Shown here piece by piece: positions 48,296-57,278 of a stretch of DNA of 64,000 nt. The stretch is from Bacillus safensis (lineage in GTDB: Bacteria; Bacillota; Bacilli; Bacillales; Bacillaceae), in NCBI GenBank assembly GCA_030159235.1, contig BSBG01000001.1, positions 186,001 through 250,000 of the forward strand, given 5' to 3'. The notes beneath the pieces are model-generated. The model searched no databases and was not told the origin of the DNA. It saw only the letters and a program-made list of their open reading frames with translations. How positions within the stretch are numbered: position 1 is the first letter of the stretch; every line of letters starts with the position of its first letter. A program made the translations under genes and the position numbers.

Positions 48296-49707
48296 AGCCA
48301 TTATCTATTAAAAAGAAAGTACTCTTCTTAATCCTTGCAGTGATCGGAATCGTTGCAGCCTCAGCGCTTGCCCTTACCTATTACTTATACCAGCACTTAT
48401 ATATTGATAAACAGATCGATTCCTTAAGTTTACAAGGTAAGAAGCTGGCAGAAATCTACCACACACATGGGAAAGACACGTATTTTAAAGATAGAATAAA
48501 ATGGTCAAACGATTCAAGTCAGGCGAACGTTATTTTTACAGATGATCCAATGGAGCTTTCAAGTGGTCTTCCTTTCGATACAAACACAAATGATAATCTC
48601 ATTACGTTCAAGGAACGCCAACAGCTCCTTCAAGGTGAAACCGTCGTGTTAATTAGAGAACACCCACAGTTTCACCAAGATATTCTTGGCATCGCCATCC
48701 CTGTTTTTTCAAGCAGCGATGATCTATCTGGTACAATTTTCCTCTCTATGCCCTTATCTGATGTGTATGAACCCTTTGTCCAAATTAGATTGACACTTGG
48801 CATATCCATTTTCTTGATTCTGCTCCTAATTTTCTTGATCGGATATAAGAGCTCCAATAAAGTTGTGCAGACAATTAATAAAATGAAAGAAATTGCAATC
48901 GAAATGGAATCAGGTGATTTCTCAAAACGAATGGCCGTAACTAAAAAAGGAGACGAGCTAAACCAGCTTAGCCGATCCTTTAATAAACTGTCTTCTACCC
49001 TCGAAAAAGTTGAGCAGCACCGCAGGGAATTTCTTGCGAATGTCTCTCACGAACTGAGAACTCCGTTAAGTTATATGAAAGGCTATGCAGAAGGGATTGA
49101 AGAAGGAGTCATTGATCAAAAAAAGGGGATGCACATCATCCAAGATGAGGCCACACGGTTAAGCCGGCTTGTTCACGATCTTTTAGATCTTGCACAGTTA
49201 GAAGGGGACTCTTATCCACTAACGACGGAACCAATCGTCTTTGCTCAGCTGATTCATGATGTTCTTGATCAAATGGCATTCATCGCTGACAAAAAAAGCA
49301 TATCTCTCAAACGGGCACTTGAAGAGGATTGCATTGTTTATGGTGATAGTGACCGGCTGCAGCAAGTCATACGTAATTTACTGGACAACGCCATTCATTA
49401 CACGCCATCTGGGAAATCAATTTCGATTGAATTACATGTTCACCAAAGCATCACTGAATTGAGAGTGACTGACGAAGGCAGCGGTATTCCAAAAGAAGAT
49501 CTTCCACATGTTTCTGAGCGATTTTATCGTGTAAATAAAGCACGAACAAGAAAAGATGGCGGCTCTGGTCTTGGACTAGCCATTGCCTATCAAATCATCA
49601 AAAAACATCATGGTACGTTCAATATTCAATCTGAGCCTGGCTTCGGTACGACAGCCCTCATTCGACTGCCACATACTTCTTTCGATGAAGATATGCCAAC
49701 CAATTAA
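48292..49707 (+). CDS. Sensor histidine kinase (HAMP-HisKA-HATPase)
   Basis: 471 aa. TM1 about 9-31, extracellular sensor about 32-165, TM2 about 168-186, HAMP about 187-240, HisKA with His253 in NVSHELRTPLSY, HATPase with NLLDNAIHYTPSG, DEGSGIPKEDL and GGSGLGLAIAYQI. A mid-size unclassified extracellular sensor. Partner of the preceding regulator. Confidence 0.92.
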   Translation: MKPLSIKKKVLFLILAVIGIVAASALALTYYLYQHLYIDKQIDSLSLQGKKLAEIYHTHGKDTYFKDRIKWSNDSSQANVIFTDDPMELSSGLPFDTNTNDNLITFKERQQLLQGETVVLIREHPQFHQDILGIAIPVFSSSDDLSGTIFLSMPLSDVYEPFVQIRLTLGISIFLILLLIFLIGYKSSNKVVQTINKMKEIAIEMESGDFSKRMAVTKKGDELNQLSRSFNKLSSTLEKVEQHRREFLANVSHELRTPLSYMKGYAEGIEEGVIDQKKGMHIIQDEATRLSRLVHDLLDLAQLEGDSYPLTTEPIVFAQLIHDVLDQMAFIADKKSISLKRALEEDCIVYGDSDRLQQVIRNLLDNAIHYTPSGKSISIELHVHQSITELRVTDEGSGIPKEDLPHVSERFYRVNKARTRKDGGSGLGLAIAYQIIKKHHGTFNIQSEPGFGTTALIRLPHTSFDEDMPTN

Positions 49708-49866
49708 CCAATTAGATTAAGTAAACTAATGCTTTTCATCCTATATATGAGAATTAGTCGTCTAAAATTTGAAAATTTTTAGTCCCTTTTTTGACCACAT
49801 ATCTTTATGTCTCTATTTTTTAAAAGGGATATGCCAGTTCTTCAGTTCAAGAAACACAAACAGCAT

Positions 49867-49912
49867 AAAAAAGCGTGCGAGACCTTCTTAAGAACGTCCT
49901 GCACGCTTTTAC
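49867..49912 (-). terminator. Terminator of the T-box permease
   Basis: Minus strand AAAAGCGTGC, internal GGAC/GTC pairing, GCACGCTTTT and further T. Confidence 0.82.
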
Positions 49913-49913
49913 G

Positions 49914-51263
49914 TTAAACAGCTGTTTCAAATCGCTTTCTGTTGATGAAGAAAGAAAGGGTAATAATAAGATAAATGCCCATTGTGACCATCGTTTGGAC
50001 AATCGGAGTTGTTGACACAACGCCGATAAAAATGGCAATGATCGCAATCACAGAAAACCATGTCGTAAAAGGATACAGCTTCACGCGATATCCTCCTGGT
50101 TCTGCGACGCTTCGAGATTTTAGATGCCCGACAGCAATAATAAACCAGATGAATAAGACCGTATAGCTTAAAGATCCCATTAAATAATTAAAGGTTTGAC
50201 TTCCTACAAAAAGAGAAATCAATACAGCGGCATACAATGTAGATGTGCACACTAGGATCGCTCTAACAGGCACCTGCTGTTTTGATAGCTTTGAAAAGCC
50301 CTTCCACACACGTCCGTCCACCGCTTGCGTATAAAGCACCCTTGAGGAGGCATACAATCCAGAGTTCATAGAAGACAAGATCGCTAGTAAAATGATACCG
50401 TTCATGATGTCACTTGCGTATGGCACACCAATCGTTGCAAACACGGTAACGAATGGGCTCACTTGCTCATTGTTTACTTGATTCCAAGGAATCAAACTGA
50501 CGATGATGAAGAACGGCAGTACGTAGAAGCCGATGATTCGTACAAATGTACTTTGTATGGCTTTTGGGATGACTTTTTCAGGGTTTTTTGTTTCTGCTAA
50601 TGTGACCCCAATCATTTCAGTCCCGCCATATGAATACACCACAACAAGCATTGCCGCAATTAAGCCGCCTGTTCCATTCGGGAAAAATCCCCCATGATCT
50701 GTTAAGTTGGAAAATCCCGGTGCTGCATGCTGTCCGAATGAGACAAACAGCATGGTTAACCCAATGATAATAAATAAAATAATGACAGCGATTTTAATAG
50801 AAGCTAACCAGTACTCTGTCTCAGCAAACATTTTAACTGAACATACATTGATCAATGTCACAACAAGTGAAATGATTAACACAAGTGTCCATATCGGCAC
50901 ATGCGGGAACCAGTATTGAATAAAGATCGCAGACACGATCGCTTCAGCTGCAATGTTCAGCACCCACATTTTCCAGTATATCCAGTCTAAGAAATAAGCC
51001 GGATATTTGCCTAACACAGGTTCAATTAAATCACGGAATGTTCTTGCACCGGGTCGTGCGACAGTCATTTCGGCAAGTCCTTGCATAATAAATAATAAAA
51101 TAAGACCACCAATCATATATGCCAAAATGACAGCAGGACCTGCGATATCAATGGCAGAGCTGCTTCCTTTAAACAGACCAGCACCGATTGCACCACCAAG
51201 CGCGAGCATCATAATATGCCTTGACGTCATTGTTCGTTTTAACTGCACATGTTCCTTTTCCAT
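49914..51263 (-). CDS. yvbW: APC-family amino acid permease (YvbW-like, probable leucine uptake)
   Basis: 449 aa, about 12 membrane segments; N-terminal MMLALGGAIGAGLFKGSS is the amino-acid permease signature. Preceded by a T-box riboswitch whose specifier reads CUC, so expression rises when tRNA-Leu is uncharged. In B. subtilis, YvbW is a permease with a leucine T-box. Leucine or branched-chain transport follows by inference. Confidence 0.88.
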   Translation of the reverse strand: MEKEHVQLKRTMTSRHIMMLALGGAIGAGLFKGSSSAIDIAGPAVILAYMIGGLILLFIMQGLAEMTVARPGARTFRDLIEPVLGKYPAYFLDWIYWKMWVLNIAAEAIVSAIFIQYWFPHVPIWTLVLIISLVVTLINVCSVKMFAETEYWLASIKIAVIILFIIIGLTMLFVSFGQHAAPGFSNLTDHGGFFPNGTGGLIAAMLVVVYSYGGTEMIGVTLAETKNPEKVIPKAIQSTFVRIIGFYVLPFFIIVSLIPWNQVNNEQVSPFVTVFATIGVPYASDIMNGIILLAILSSMNSGLYASSRVLYTQAVDGRVWKGFSKLSKQQVPVRAILVCTSTLYAAVLISLFVGSQTFNYLMGSLSYTVLFIWFIIAVGHLKSRSVAEPGGYRVKLYPFTTWFSVIAIIAIFIGVVSTTPIVQTMVTMGIYLIITLSFFINRKRFETAV

Positions 51264-51317
51264 TTTCTATAGCTCCTTTTAATTTGAATCTTCAGACAAA
51301 TATAGGATAAAAGCATA

Positions 51318-51595
51318 TAAAAAGGCCAGTCATCTCCTTGAAGAGACGACTGACCTTGCAACCGCGTTACCACTCTTATTGATTCAGCCATAGCTGAATC
51401 CAACTTAAAACCCGTTAACGGAGGTCACACGTAAAGACTTACTATTCATTCAGTCTTACCGCTCTTTGAGCGAGTTCAATGATTCGTTTTACTGCGTTGC
51501 ACCAACCCGCAGCTCTCTTAAAAAACGTATGTTCATCTACTATTCTCAAGTCAAAGCGTTTATAGTCAATTTGTATATTCATCAAAGATTTTATT
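51318..51595 (-). promoter_or_regulatory. Leucine T-box riboswitch
   Basis: Minus-strand leader before the permease. Stem I distal motif AGAGAGCTGCGGGTTGGTG at about 51517, specifier loop GAACTCGC with codon CTC (51472-51474), T-box core AGAGTGGTAACGCGG at about 51363-51376, and a terminator GGTCAGTCGTCTC / GGAGATGACTGGCC followed by five T (51319-51357). Uncharged tRNA-Leu should pair with the specifier and the T-box bulge, favouring antitermination. Confidence 0.93.
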
Positions 51596-51600
51596 TTTTA

Positions 51601-51629
51601 AATATACTGACTATCCACGCAATTGTCAA
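51601..51629 (-). promoter_or_regulatory. SigA promoter of the T-box transcript
   Basis: Minus strand TTGACA (51624-51629), 17-base spacer, TATATT (51601-51606). Starts only 22 bp after the nitroreductase stop. Confidence 0.85.
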
Positions 51630-51650
51630 CATCCTTTTTCAGACATACCC

Positions 51651-52328
51651 TTATGAACGGATCCAAACGGCTACTTCATCCATCGGACGGCGCGTTTTGC
51701 CGCGCTTCGACTCAGTGGCACGATAACCAAAGGCTACCATAACAGAGACATCATACTGCCCATCCTCAAGTAACCCTTCTTCATCTAGAATACGATGAAT
51801 TTCATCGTAGCTGAATCCTTCGACTGGGCATGAATCAATGCCGATTTGTGCAGCGGCTGTCATCATATTTCCAAGAGCAATATACGTTTGCTTGGAAGCC
51901 CAATCAAAGAGCGTACGTTCATTTTCCAACAAATGAAGATCATTCTCTTGGAATTCTTTGTAGCGCTCCTTTACCATCTCAAACGTTTCATCAGTCATTC
52001 CTTTGATTTGCTTGTTGATGTATTCTGCATATGCTGAATCATAGCGGGCGTCTGTTCTTGCCAAGATGATCACAAAGTGGCTGGCAGTTGGAAGCTGCTT
52101 TTGCGCTCCCCATGTATACTCTTTTAATTTCTCTCTAAACGCTTCACTTTGAACAACGAGGAACTTCCATGGCTCAAATCCTACAGAGCTTGGAGAAAGT
52201 CTTCCTGTTTCTAAAATAAACGCAAAATCATCCTCTGATATCTTTTTCGTTGGGTCGAACTCTTTTGTCGCATGACGGAACTCATACGCCTCAATGATTT
52301 CTTTTTTTAATTGCTCTTTGTCTCGCAT
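51651..52328 (-). CDS. NAD(P)H nitroreductase (HypO/YfkO-like)
   Basis: FMN-dependent nitroreductase family, 225 aa from the ATG at 52328 (MRDKEQLKKE), with AAAGG nine bases upstream; the longer frame adds an unlikely N-terminus. FMN-site segments RHATKEFDP, RLSPSSVGFEPW and GIDSCPVEGF are seen. Very similar to my memory of B. subtilis YfkO/HypO, which is under the DUF24 regulator HypR; here a DUF24 gene is divergent. Probable role in reducing quinones or nitroaromatics during redox stress. Confidence 0.87.
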   Translation of the reverse strand: MRDKEQLKKEIIEAYEFRHATKEFDPTKKISEDDFAFILETGRLSPSSVGFEPWKFLVVQSEAFREKLKEYTWGAQKQLPTASHFVIILARTDARYDSAYAEYINKQIKGMTDETFEMVKERYKEFQENDLHLLENERTLFDWASKQTYIALGNMMTAAAQIGIDSCPVEGFSYDEIHRILDEEGLLEDGQYDVSVMVAFGYRATESKRGKTRRPMDEVAVWIRS

Positions 52329-52481
52329 TGTATTCATCCTTTCTATCGAAAAATGAGGGTGTGTTTCTTCAATCCAATTTCTTTCCATTCCTATATAGAA
52401 ATTGTTATGATAAGAAAACAAACAGCCCGAATGTGTGATGTCATATCTCTATGGTAAAAGAAAAGCTTCCAGTGATTCAAG

Positions 52482-52519
52482 TACGCACATTTTTGTTCGT
52501 TAGGTACAAACTTGTTCGT
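52482..52519 (+). promoter_or_regulatory. Repeated element, candidate DUF24 operator
   Basis: Direct repeat TTGTTCGT at 52493-52500 and 52512-52519, each half of an imperfect inverted repeat (ACGCACA-N4-TGTTCGT; ACAAAC-N2-GTTCGT). It lies in the divergent region ahead of the HxlR-type gene. Confidence 0.45.
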
Positions 52520-52554
52520 GTATCACCAAATCTTTCTTAGAAAGGAGTCTTAAG

Positions 52555-52920
52555 ATGAGTGCACCATCCAATCCAGTCAGCATTGTCAATCATGGCTGTC
52601 CCGTTTCAATTACGACGAGTGTCATCGGAGGGAAATGGAAAGGAGTGATCCTTTATCATTTGACTTGCGGTCCAAAACGATACAATGAATTACGCCGGCT
52701 TTTGCCAAGAATTTCTCAGCGTGTTCTTACACTGCAATTGCGTGAGCTTGAACAAGACGGCGTTGTTCATAGAGAAGTCTATGAGGAGGTTCCCCCTCGT
52801 GTCGAATATTCACTCACTTCTCTTGGAGAGACATTAAAGCCCATTATCTTTGCCATGCGTGAATGGGGCGAATATTATGGAAACGAAGCGCGTCCCACAG
52901 AAAAAAGCTGCCATCTCTAG
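52555..52920 (+). CDS. HxlR/DUF24 redox-type regulator (HypR-like)
   Basis: 121-aa winged helix of the MarR/DUF24 group. Conserved sensing Cys15 in NHGCPV, HTH region [28 protein letters not shown], wing [14 protein letters not shown]. Other cysteines are Cys38 and Cys119; whether they pair with Cys15 is unknown. RBS AAAGGAG. Divergent from the HypO-like nitroreductase, which it probably controls. Confidence 0.85.
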   Translation: MSAPSNPVSIVNHGCPVSITTSVIGGKWKGVILYHLTCGPKRYNELRRLLPRISQRVLTLQLRELEQDGVVHREVYEEVPPRVEYSLTSLGETLKPIIFAMREWGEYYGNEARPTEKSCHL

Positions 52921-52932
52921 CAGCTTTTTTTT
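52901..52932. terminator. Bidirectional terminator between the HxlR gene and minJ
   Basis: AAAAAAGCTGC (52901-52911) / GCAGCTTTTTT (52920-52930). The HxlR stop codon lies in the loop and the minJ stop is at the right edge. Confidence 0.85.
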
Positions 52933-54118
52933 ATGATGAAATTGCCGTTGGTTCTTGCTGTGGATCATCCTTCACAAACAGAATCCCAAGCTGATGATGC
53001 TCTCCTTCGTAAGAAGCGCGTTTCTCAAACCTTGTCTGACCATTTATGCCAATGACCTCAAGCTTTGTCAGAGCGCGGTTGGTTTGAAGAGCTTCGTAAA
53101 ATTCCGAAACGGTTTTGACTTCAATTCCATTTACCTTCGTAATGACTTCTCCGATCTCAAGCTTTAAATCAGCTGCTGGTGTATTCGGAATAATGCCTAG
53201 CACCATCAACCCTTGATTACGCTTAGAGAAGTAGAATGGGGCCGCATTGTCATTGACCCTCTGCTTCCATGAGAGGAAGGCTCTACCGGCAATCGCTATC
53301 AATACAGCTCCCCATGCAATCGGCTCAAACCAAATACTTGCAGCGCCTAATAAGGCAACAGCGAGTCCAAGCATGAGAATACGCCGAGCCGTAATTTGAA
53401 TACTCACGATTGGCAGTGATCCTTGAATACGCTGGCCGAAGCCAATGATATATGGAATGACAATCAATGAAAAGCTTTGATCATGCACTTGAAGCACCGG
53501 CCACCATGGCAGAGAAGAAGTAAACTCACCTGCTGGCATCAGCAAAACAAGCGGTAAAAACCATAGACGATTTGCCCGTTGCTGACCAATCAAAAGTCCT
53601 CTCGCACTCATCACCATTGCAGGCGATGTCCGTAAATGCGCCGTTCGATAGGCTAGGATCCCCTCGGTCATTAATAAAAGACCTAGCAGAATGACAACGG
53701 CTGATGCATTCATCATTGAAAGCTGCGGCAGCCATGAATGGCTCACTTGGAAATACATCAGTCCAAATGCCGCAATAAAACTGAAACCGAGTGTGTATGC
53801 AGACGAAAGCGCACTCGCCTTAAAGAATAAAGAGAAAACGATGGTCATCGCTGCAATCAGCACAATCAATCCAGGAGGGAGAGCAATCCCTAAGCCTACT
53901 GAAATGACGGATAGGCAAATCCCTAGAATCCATCCCTTTGAATATGTAAATTTAAGTTCATCGTATACATCTTCTATTCTTGTTTGAAACGCTTTTCTCT
54001 CCCGCTTTACGCGGATGTAGCCATGTAATAGGCTGATTAATACCATGAAATAAAAAAGAGGGTGGATTAAAAACAGACCGACCGCTTTTAATCCAGCTCC
54101 CATCCACTCCGAGCTCAT
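52931..54118 (-). CDS. minJ: Division-site topological protein MinJ
   Basis: 395 aa. About six to eight membrane segments over 1-290, then a cytosolic PDZ domain about 305-385 (GLMVLGIIPNTPAADLKLEIG). In B. subtilis MinJ bridges DivIVA and MinD at poles and septa. Neighbour of swrA and ctpB as in B. subtilis. Length near the 397 aa I recall there. Confidence 0.92.
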   Translation of the reverse strand: MSSEWMGAGLKAVGLFLIHPLFYFMVLISLLHGYIRVKRERKAFQTRIEDVYDELKFTYSKGWILGICLSVISVGLGIALPPGLIVLIAAMTIVFSLFFKASALSSAYTLGFSFIAAFGLMYFQVSHSWLPQLSMMNASAVVILLGLLLMTEGILAYRTAHLRTSPAMVMSARGLLIGQQRANRLWFLPLVLLMPAGEFTSSLPWWPVLQVHDQSFSLIVIPYIIGFGQRIQGSLPIVSIQITARRILMLGLAVALLGAASIWFEPIAWGAVLIAIAGRAFLSWKQRVNDNAAPFYFSKRNQGLMVLGIIPNTPAADLKLEIGEVITKVNGIEVKTVSEFYEALQTNRALTKLEVIGINGQTRFEKRASYEGEHHQLGILFVKDDPQQEPTAISS

Positions 54119-54186
54119 TATCGTTCACCGCCCAAGTCAAGCATTTTCTCTTATTCTATCAAATAAATCGATGCTTGACATCAGGT

Positions 54187-54540
54187 TTATTTCTCCTGGT
54201 TCATCCAAAGTGTGACATTCGACAGTGAAAAATCTTTTAAGTAGTGATTGACATCTACATCTAGTATGCCGCCGAGCAGCTGCATCGATCTCTTGATGTC
54301 GGTTAAGTTTATACCAAGTCTCTTATGATTATCCATTAAATAATTGAAGTATATCTCAGCACAGTCTTCATCGATTTCGTCGACTGATTCTACCGTTGTG
54401 TAATTGACCAAGTATCTGCTTAACAGCATGAGCAGACTTAATGCCTTTGTAGCGGAAAACGTCACATCTTTCGTACGACTCTTCAGTTCCTCTACCAACT
54501 CGTAATATTTTTTCTCTCTCACAATACTTGCCCTTTTCAA
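54187..54540 (-). CDS. swrA: Swarming motility protein SwrA
   Basis: 117 aa, TTG start with GGGGG upstream, intact and nearly the length of B. subtilis SwrA. It works with DegU at the fla/che promoter to raise flagellar gene expression. The adenine tract after codon 9 has six A, against eight or nine in B. subtilis, where this tract slips and inactivates the gene in laboratory strains. Confidence 0.95.
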   Translation of the reverse strand: MKRASIVREKKYYELVEELKSRTKDVTFSATKALSLLMLLSRYLVNYTTVESVDEIDEDCAEIYFNYLMDNHKRLGINLTDIKRSMQLLGGILDVDVNHYLKDFSLSNVTLWMNQEK

Positions 54541-54885
54541 TTGTGTACCCCCATTTACTAGTTCTTTTAAGAAAAGCGCAAACCTCGGTACAGCTTAATG
54601 CTCAAGCTGAATATCCGCAAAAAATAAAATATTTAAAATGAGTGCTACTTTTTATTGTAAGAATTATTTATGTAACATACAACTTTCAAAAGTTTCATTT
54701 TCATGACATGTTTAAATCAACAGAAAGTCTCTTATATACATATGTTATCGGGTAAAATCGAAGGAATGTTATGTTTTTTGTAAAATAAATGAATATATTT
54801 CTCGATATAATTTATTTTTGAGAATAAATTATTACATGTTCGTGACACTTATGAACCAAAAAAAAAGAGGCTATTATTCGCCTCT
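54541..54885 (-). promoter_or_regulatory. swrA upstream region
   Basis: About 345 bp, very AT-rich, no gene. On the minus strand TTGAAA-17-TAATTC is a candidate SigA promoter, and GCGGATAT (54611-54618) is a SigD-like -10 (consensus GCCGATAT) with TAAA 13 bases upstream, two short of ideal. The ctpB terminator lies at its far end. Confidence 0.4.
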
Positions 54886-54894
54886 TTATTTTTT
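54855..54894 (-). terminator. Terminator of ctpB
   Basis: Minus strand AAAGAGGC, eight-base loop, GCCTCTTT and a nine-T run. The ctpB stop is at its upstream foot. Confidence 0.88.
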
Positions 54895-56334
54895 AAGATA
54901 TAGTGCTTTTAGTGCAGTCTGCAGTTGAAGGTCATTTTTTTCGTACGATTTCACTTCATCCACCATTTTGTTCATCATTTTTGCTGTTTTCAAATCAATG
55001 ACACCTGATTTATCGAAATTGTATGTGCTTTGGAAAGCAAGTACGGCCTTTCTTGTTTCTTCATCAAAATATCCATCTACTCTGCCAGGATCAAATGACA
55101 ATCCCTTTAACAGTGTCTGCGCTTGTCTCACTTCTTCATTGTTCATATCAAGCTGAAGTGGTTCTTTTAGCTGAAGTGGACCTGCGGTAAAGTAATCTGG
55201 CTGATGAATCGCAATCGTCGGTACGACACCTTTTTTGTGAATCCAATTGCCTTTTGGCGTGAGCCATTTATACAGCGTTAATTTAATATTACTTCCATCT
55301 CCCATCGGAACTGCCTGCTGAACCGTTCCTTTTCCAAAGGAGACATCACCAACGATTTCATACTTTCCGGCTTCTTTCATAGCACCAGCAAGAATTTCAG
55401 AAGCGGAAGCACTGCCTTTATCAATTAAGACGTTGACAGGGTACGGCTTTTGTTCTTTCCGTTTTGAAAAATATCGTTTCCGGTCGCCATTCCGTTCTGC
55501 GATTTGAATATAGGGCTGATCCTTCGTAATAAAATGCTTCAAAATATCCTCCACACTTTGCAAGTAGCCGCCAGGATTTCCTCTCACATCCAGTACAAGG
55601 CCTTCTATTCCCTTTTTTTCGAGCTGTTTCAGGCTTGATGTGAAATCCTTCGCAGTATCCTCAGAGAAGCTAGAGATCGCAATATAGCCTGTTTTATGAC
55701 CATTTACCTCTTTTACAGAGGAAGTCACTGTTTCAAGCGGGATTTCTTCTCGTTTGATATGGAACGTTAATTCTTTTTCAATCCCATTTCGTTTGATTTT
55801 TAAGGCAACAGACGTCCCTTTTTTTCCTCTTATTTTCAGCACAGCATCGTTTAGGCTTTTTTCTTTCATCGGCTCACCATCAATACTGATGATTTCATCT
55901 TTCGGCTTAAGACCTGCTTTAGCCGCAGGGGATTTTTTAAAGGCGGAGACGATAATGATCTTTCCCTCATCCACCCCCACTTCTGCCCCAATTCCCTCAA
56001 AGGAAGAATCAAGCGAATCAGAAAATTGCTTGGCAGTTTGCTTGTCCATGTATACTGAGTACGGGTCATTTAAAGTCGAAAGCATTCCTTGAATGGCACC
56101 TTCAAGCAGCTTTTGACGATCCACTTCCTCTACATATTCATTCGAAATAAGATCATAGGCTTTCTCGATCTTTTCCATCCCATTCTCTTTCGCCTTATCA
56201 CTTGATTGAGCTTGTCCAGCCATTGCGGCAGCTGCTTGCGGTGACTCGGCATGAGTTCCCTCTTTATGCGTTATCACCCCTGCACTTATTAATAGAACGA
56301 CACTTGCCATAATAGATGCGATTTGTTTTTTCAT
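54886..56334 (-). CDS. ctpB: Carboxy-terminal processing protease CtpB
   Basis: 482-aa S41 serine protease, exported. Signal/anchor 1-28, PDZ about 95-180 (FEGIGAEVGV, AGLKPKDEIISIDG), catalytic Ser in DKGSASASEILAGAM and Lys in FGKGTVQ with Gln, C-terminal peptidoglycan-binding domain about 405-475 (VRQAQTLLKGLSFDPGRVDGY). In B. subtilis it cleaves SpoIVFA in the SigK checkpoint. TATAAT with extended TG at the promoter. Confidence 0.94.
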   Translation of the reverse strand: MKKQIASIMASVVLLISAGVITHKEGTHAESPQAAAAMAGQAQSSDKAKENGMEKIEKAYDLISNEYVEEVDRQKLLEGAIQGMLSTLNDPYSVYMDKQTAKQFSDSLDSSFEGIGAEVGVDEGKIIIVSAFKKSPAAKAGLKPKDEIISIDGEPMKEKSLNDAVLKIRGKKGTSVALKIKRNGIEKELTFHIKREEIPLETVTSSVKEVNGHKTGYIAISSFSEDTAKDFTSSLKQLEKKGIEGLVLDVRGNPGGYLQSVEDILKHFITKDQPYIQIAERNGDRKRYFSKRKEQKPYPVNVLIDKGSASASEILAGAMKEAGKYEIVGDVSFGKGTVQQAVPMGDGSNIKLTLYKWLTPKGNWIHKKGVVPTIAIHQPDYFTAGPLQLKEPLQLDMNNEEVRQAQTLLKGLSFDPGRVDGYFDEETRKAVLAFQSTYNFDKSGVIDLKTAKMMNKMVDEVKSYEKNDLQLQTALKALYLKK

Positions 56335-56425
56335 ATTTGGCCTCCTTCTTCAACTCTTCCTGATGACCTGAGTTATTATATGCCAGAAGAAGGGATTTCA
56401 TGTAAAGACATTCTCCCGTGAAGGC

Positions 56426-56454
56426 TTGACGAATCATTTTATTAGGTGTAATTT
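56426..56454 (+). promoter_or_regulatory. SigA promoter of the TauE/SafE gene
   Basis: TTGACG (56426-56431), 17-base spacer, TAATTT (56449-56454). Confidence 0.5.
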
Positions 56455-56487
56455 TTATTTTGTTATGATTGAGAAGGAGTCTTCGCT

Positions 56488-57228
56488 ATGTACATAATTT
56501 TGACGATGCTTTTATTAGGAATTTTATTAGGTTTTGTAGGAGCAGGCGGGGCTGGATTTGTCATCGCATTGCTTACGTTAATTTTTGATATCCCTATCCA
56601 TACAGCACTCGGGACGTCATTAGCCGCTATGGCATTTACGACGCTATCAGGTGCATACAGCCACTACCGGGAAGGAAACATTCAGCTGAAATCTGGTTTG
56701 ATTGTTGGGGCTTTGGCTTGTATTGCTTCTTTTGCTGGAGCTAAGGTTGCTCCTTTCATTCCCGAAGAAAGTCTGCACTATTTAACAGCGGGGATGCTCT
56801 TTTTATCTGCTGTTTTTATGATGATCAAACTATTTGTTCTTAATGAAGAGGCTGAACAGCAACCGCTTTCTTCACGTCAGCTGATGACAAGGGGCATTAT
56901 TTTAGGGCTTGTGTCAGGAATGCTGTCAGGTATGTTTGGTATCGGGTCCGCACCATTTATTCAAGTAGGACTTTTGATTCTATTGAAGTTGTCGATTCGA
57001 CAGGCGGTTGGTACAACGATGCTTGTTATTATTCCGATTTCCATCGGTGGTGGAATTGGTTATATTTCAGAGGGCTATGTTGATTTCACCTTATTGATCC
57101 AAATTTTAATTGGAACGGTATTAGGCGCATTTATTGGCGCAAAATTCACACGCCTTGCGCCGAAACTCTTATTGAAATCGGCTGTATTGTTAACACCTAT
57201 TATTGCCGGAATACTGCTGTTATTTTAA
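56488..57228 (+). CDS. TauE/SafE (TSUP) family membrane transporter
   Basis: 246 aa, about eight hydrophobic helices in two related halves (LLGFVGAGGAGFVIALLTL and SGMLSGMFGIGSAPFIQVG). The family exports sulfite, sulfoacetate or similar organic sulfur anions; the substrate here is unknown. RBS AGAAGGAG. It stands alone on the plus strand between ctpB and the M23 gene, and I do not recall it at this place in B. subtilis. Confidence 0.82.
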   Translation: MYIILTMLLLGILLGFVGAGGAGFVIALLTLIFDIPIHTALGTSLAAMAFTTLSGAYSHYREGNIQLKSGLIVGALACIASFAGAKVAPFIPEESLHYLTAGMLFLSAVFMMIKLFVLNEEAEQQPLSSRQLMTRGIILGLVSGMLSGMFGIGSAPFIQVGLLILLKLSIRQAVGTTMLVIIPISIGGGIGYISEGYVDFTLLIQILIGTVLGAFIGAKFTRLAPKLLLKSAVLLTPIIAGILLLF

Positions 57229-57243
57229 TTTTATCTAAATCGA

Positions 57244-57276
57244 AAAAAGCCGATAACATGCTGTTATCGGCTTTTT
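57244..57276. terminator. Bidirectional terminator between the TSUP and M23 genes
   Basis: Perfect 15-bp stem AAAAAGCCGATAACA / TGTTATCGGCTTTTT with a three-base loop. Confidence 0.92.
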
Positions 57277-57278
57277 GA

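Noticed and set aside
54187..54540. swrA as a frameshifted pseudogene, as in laboratory B. subtilis
   Set aside because: The frame is complete over 117 codons and the adenine tract is short.
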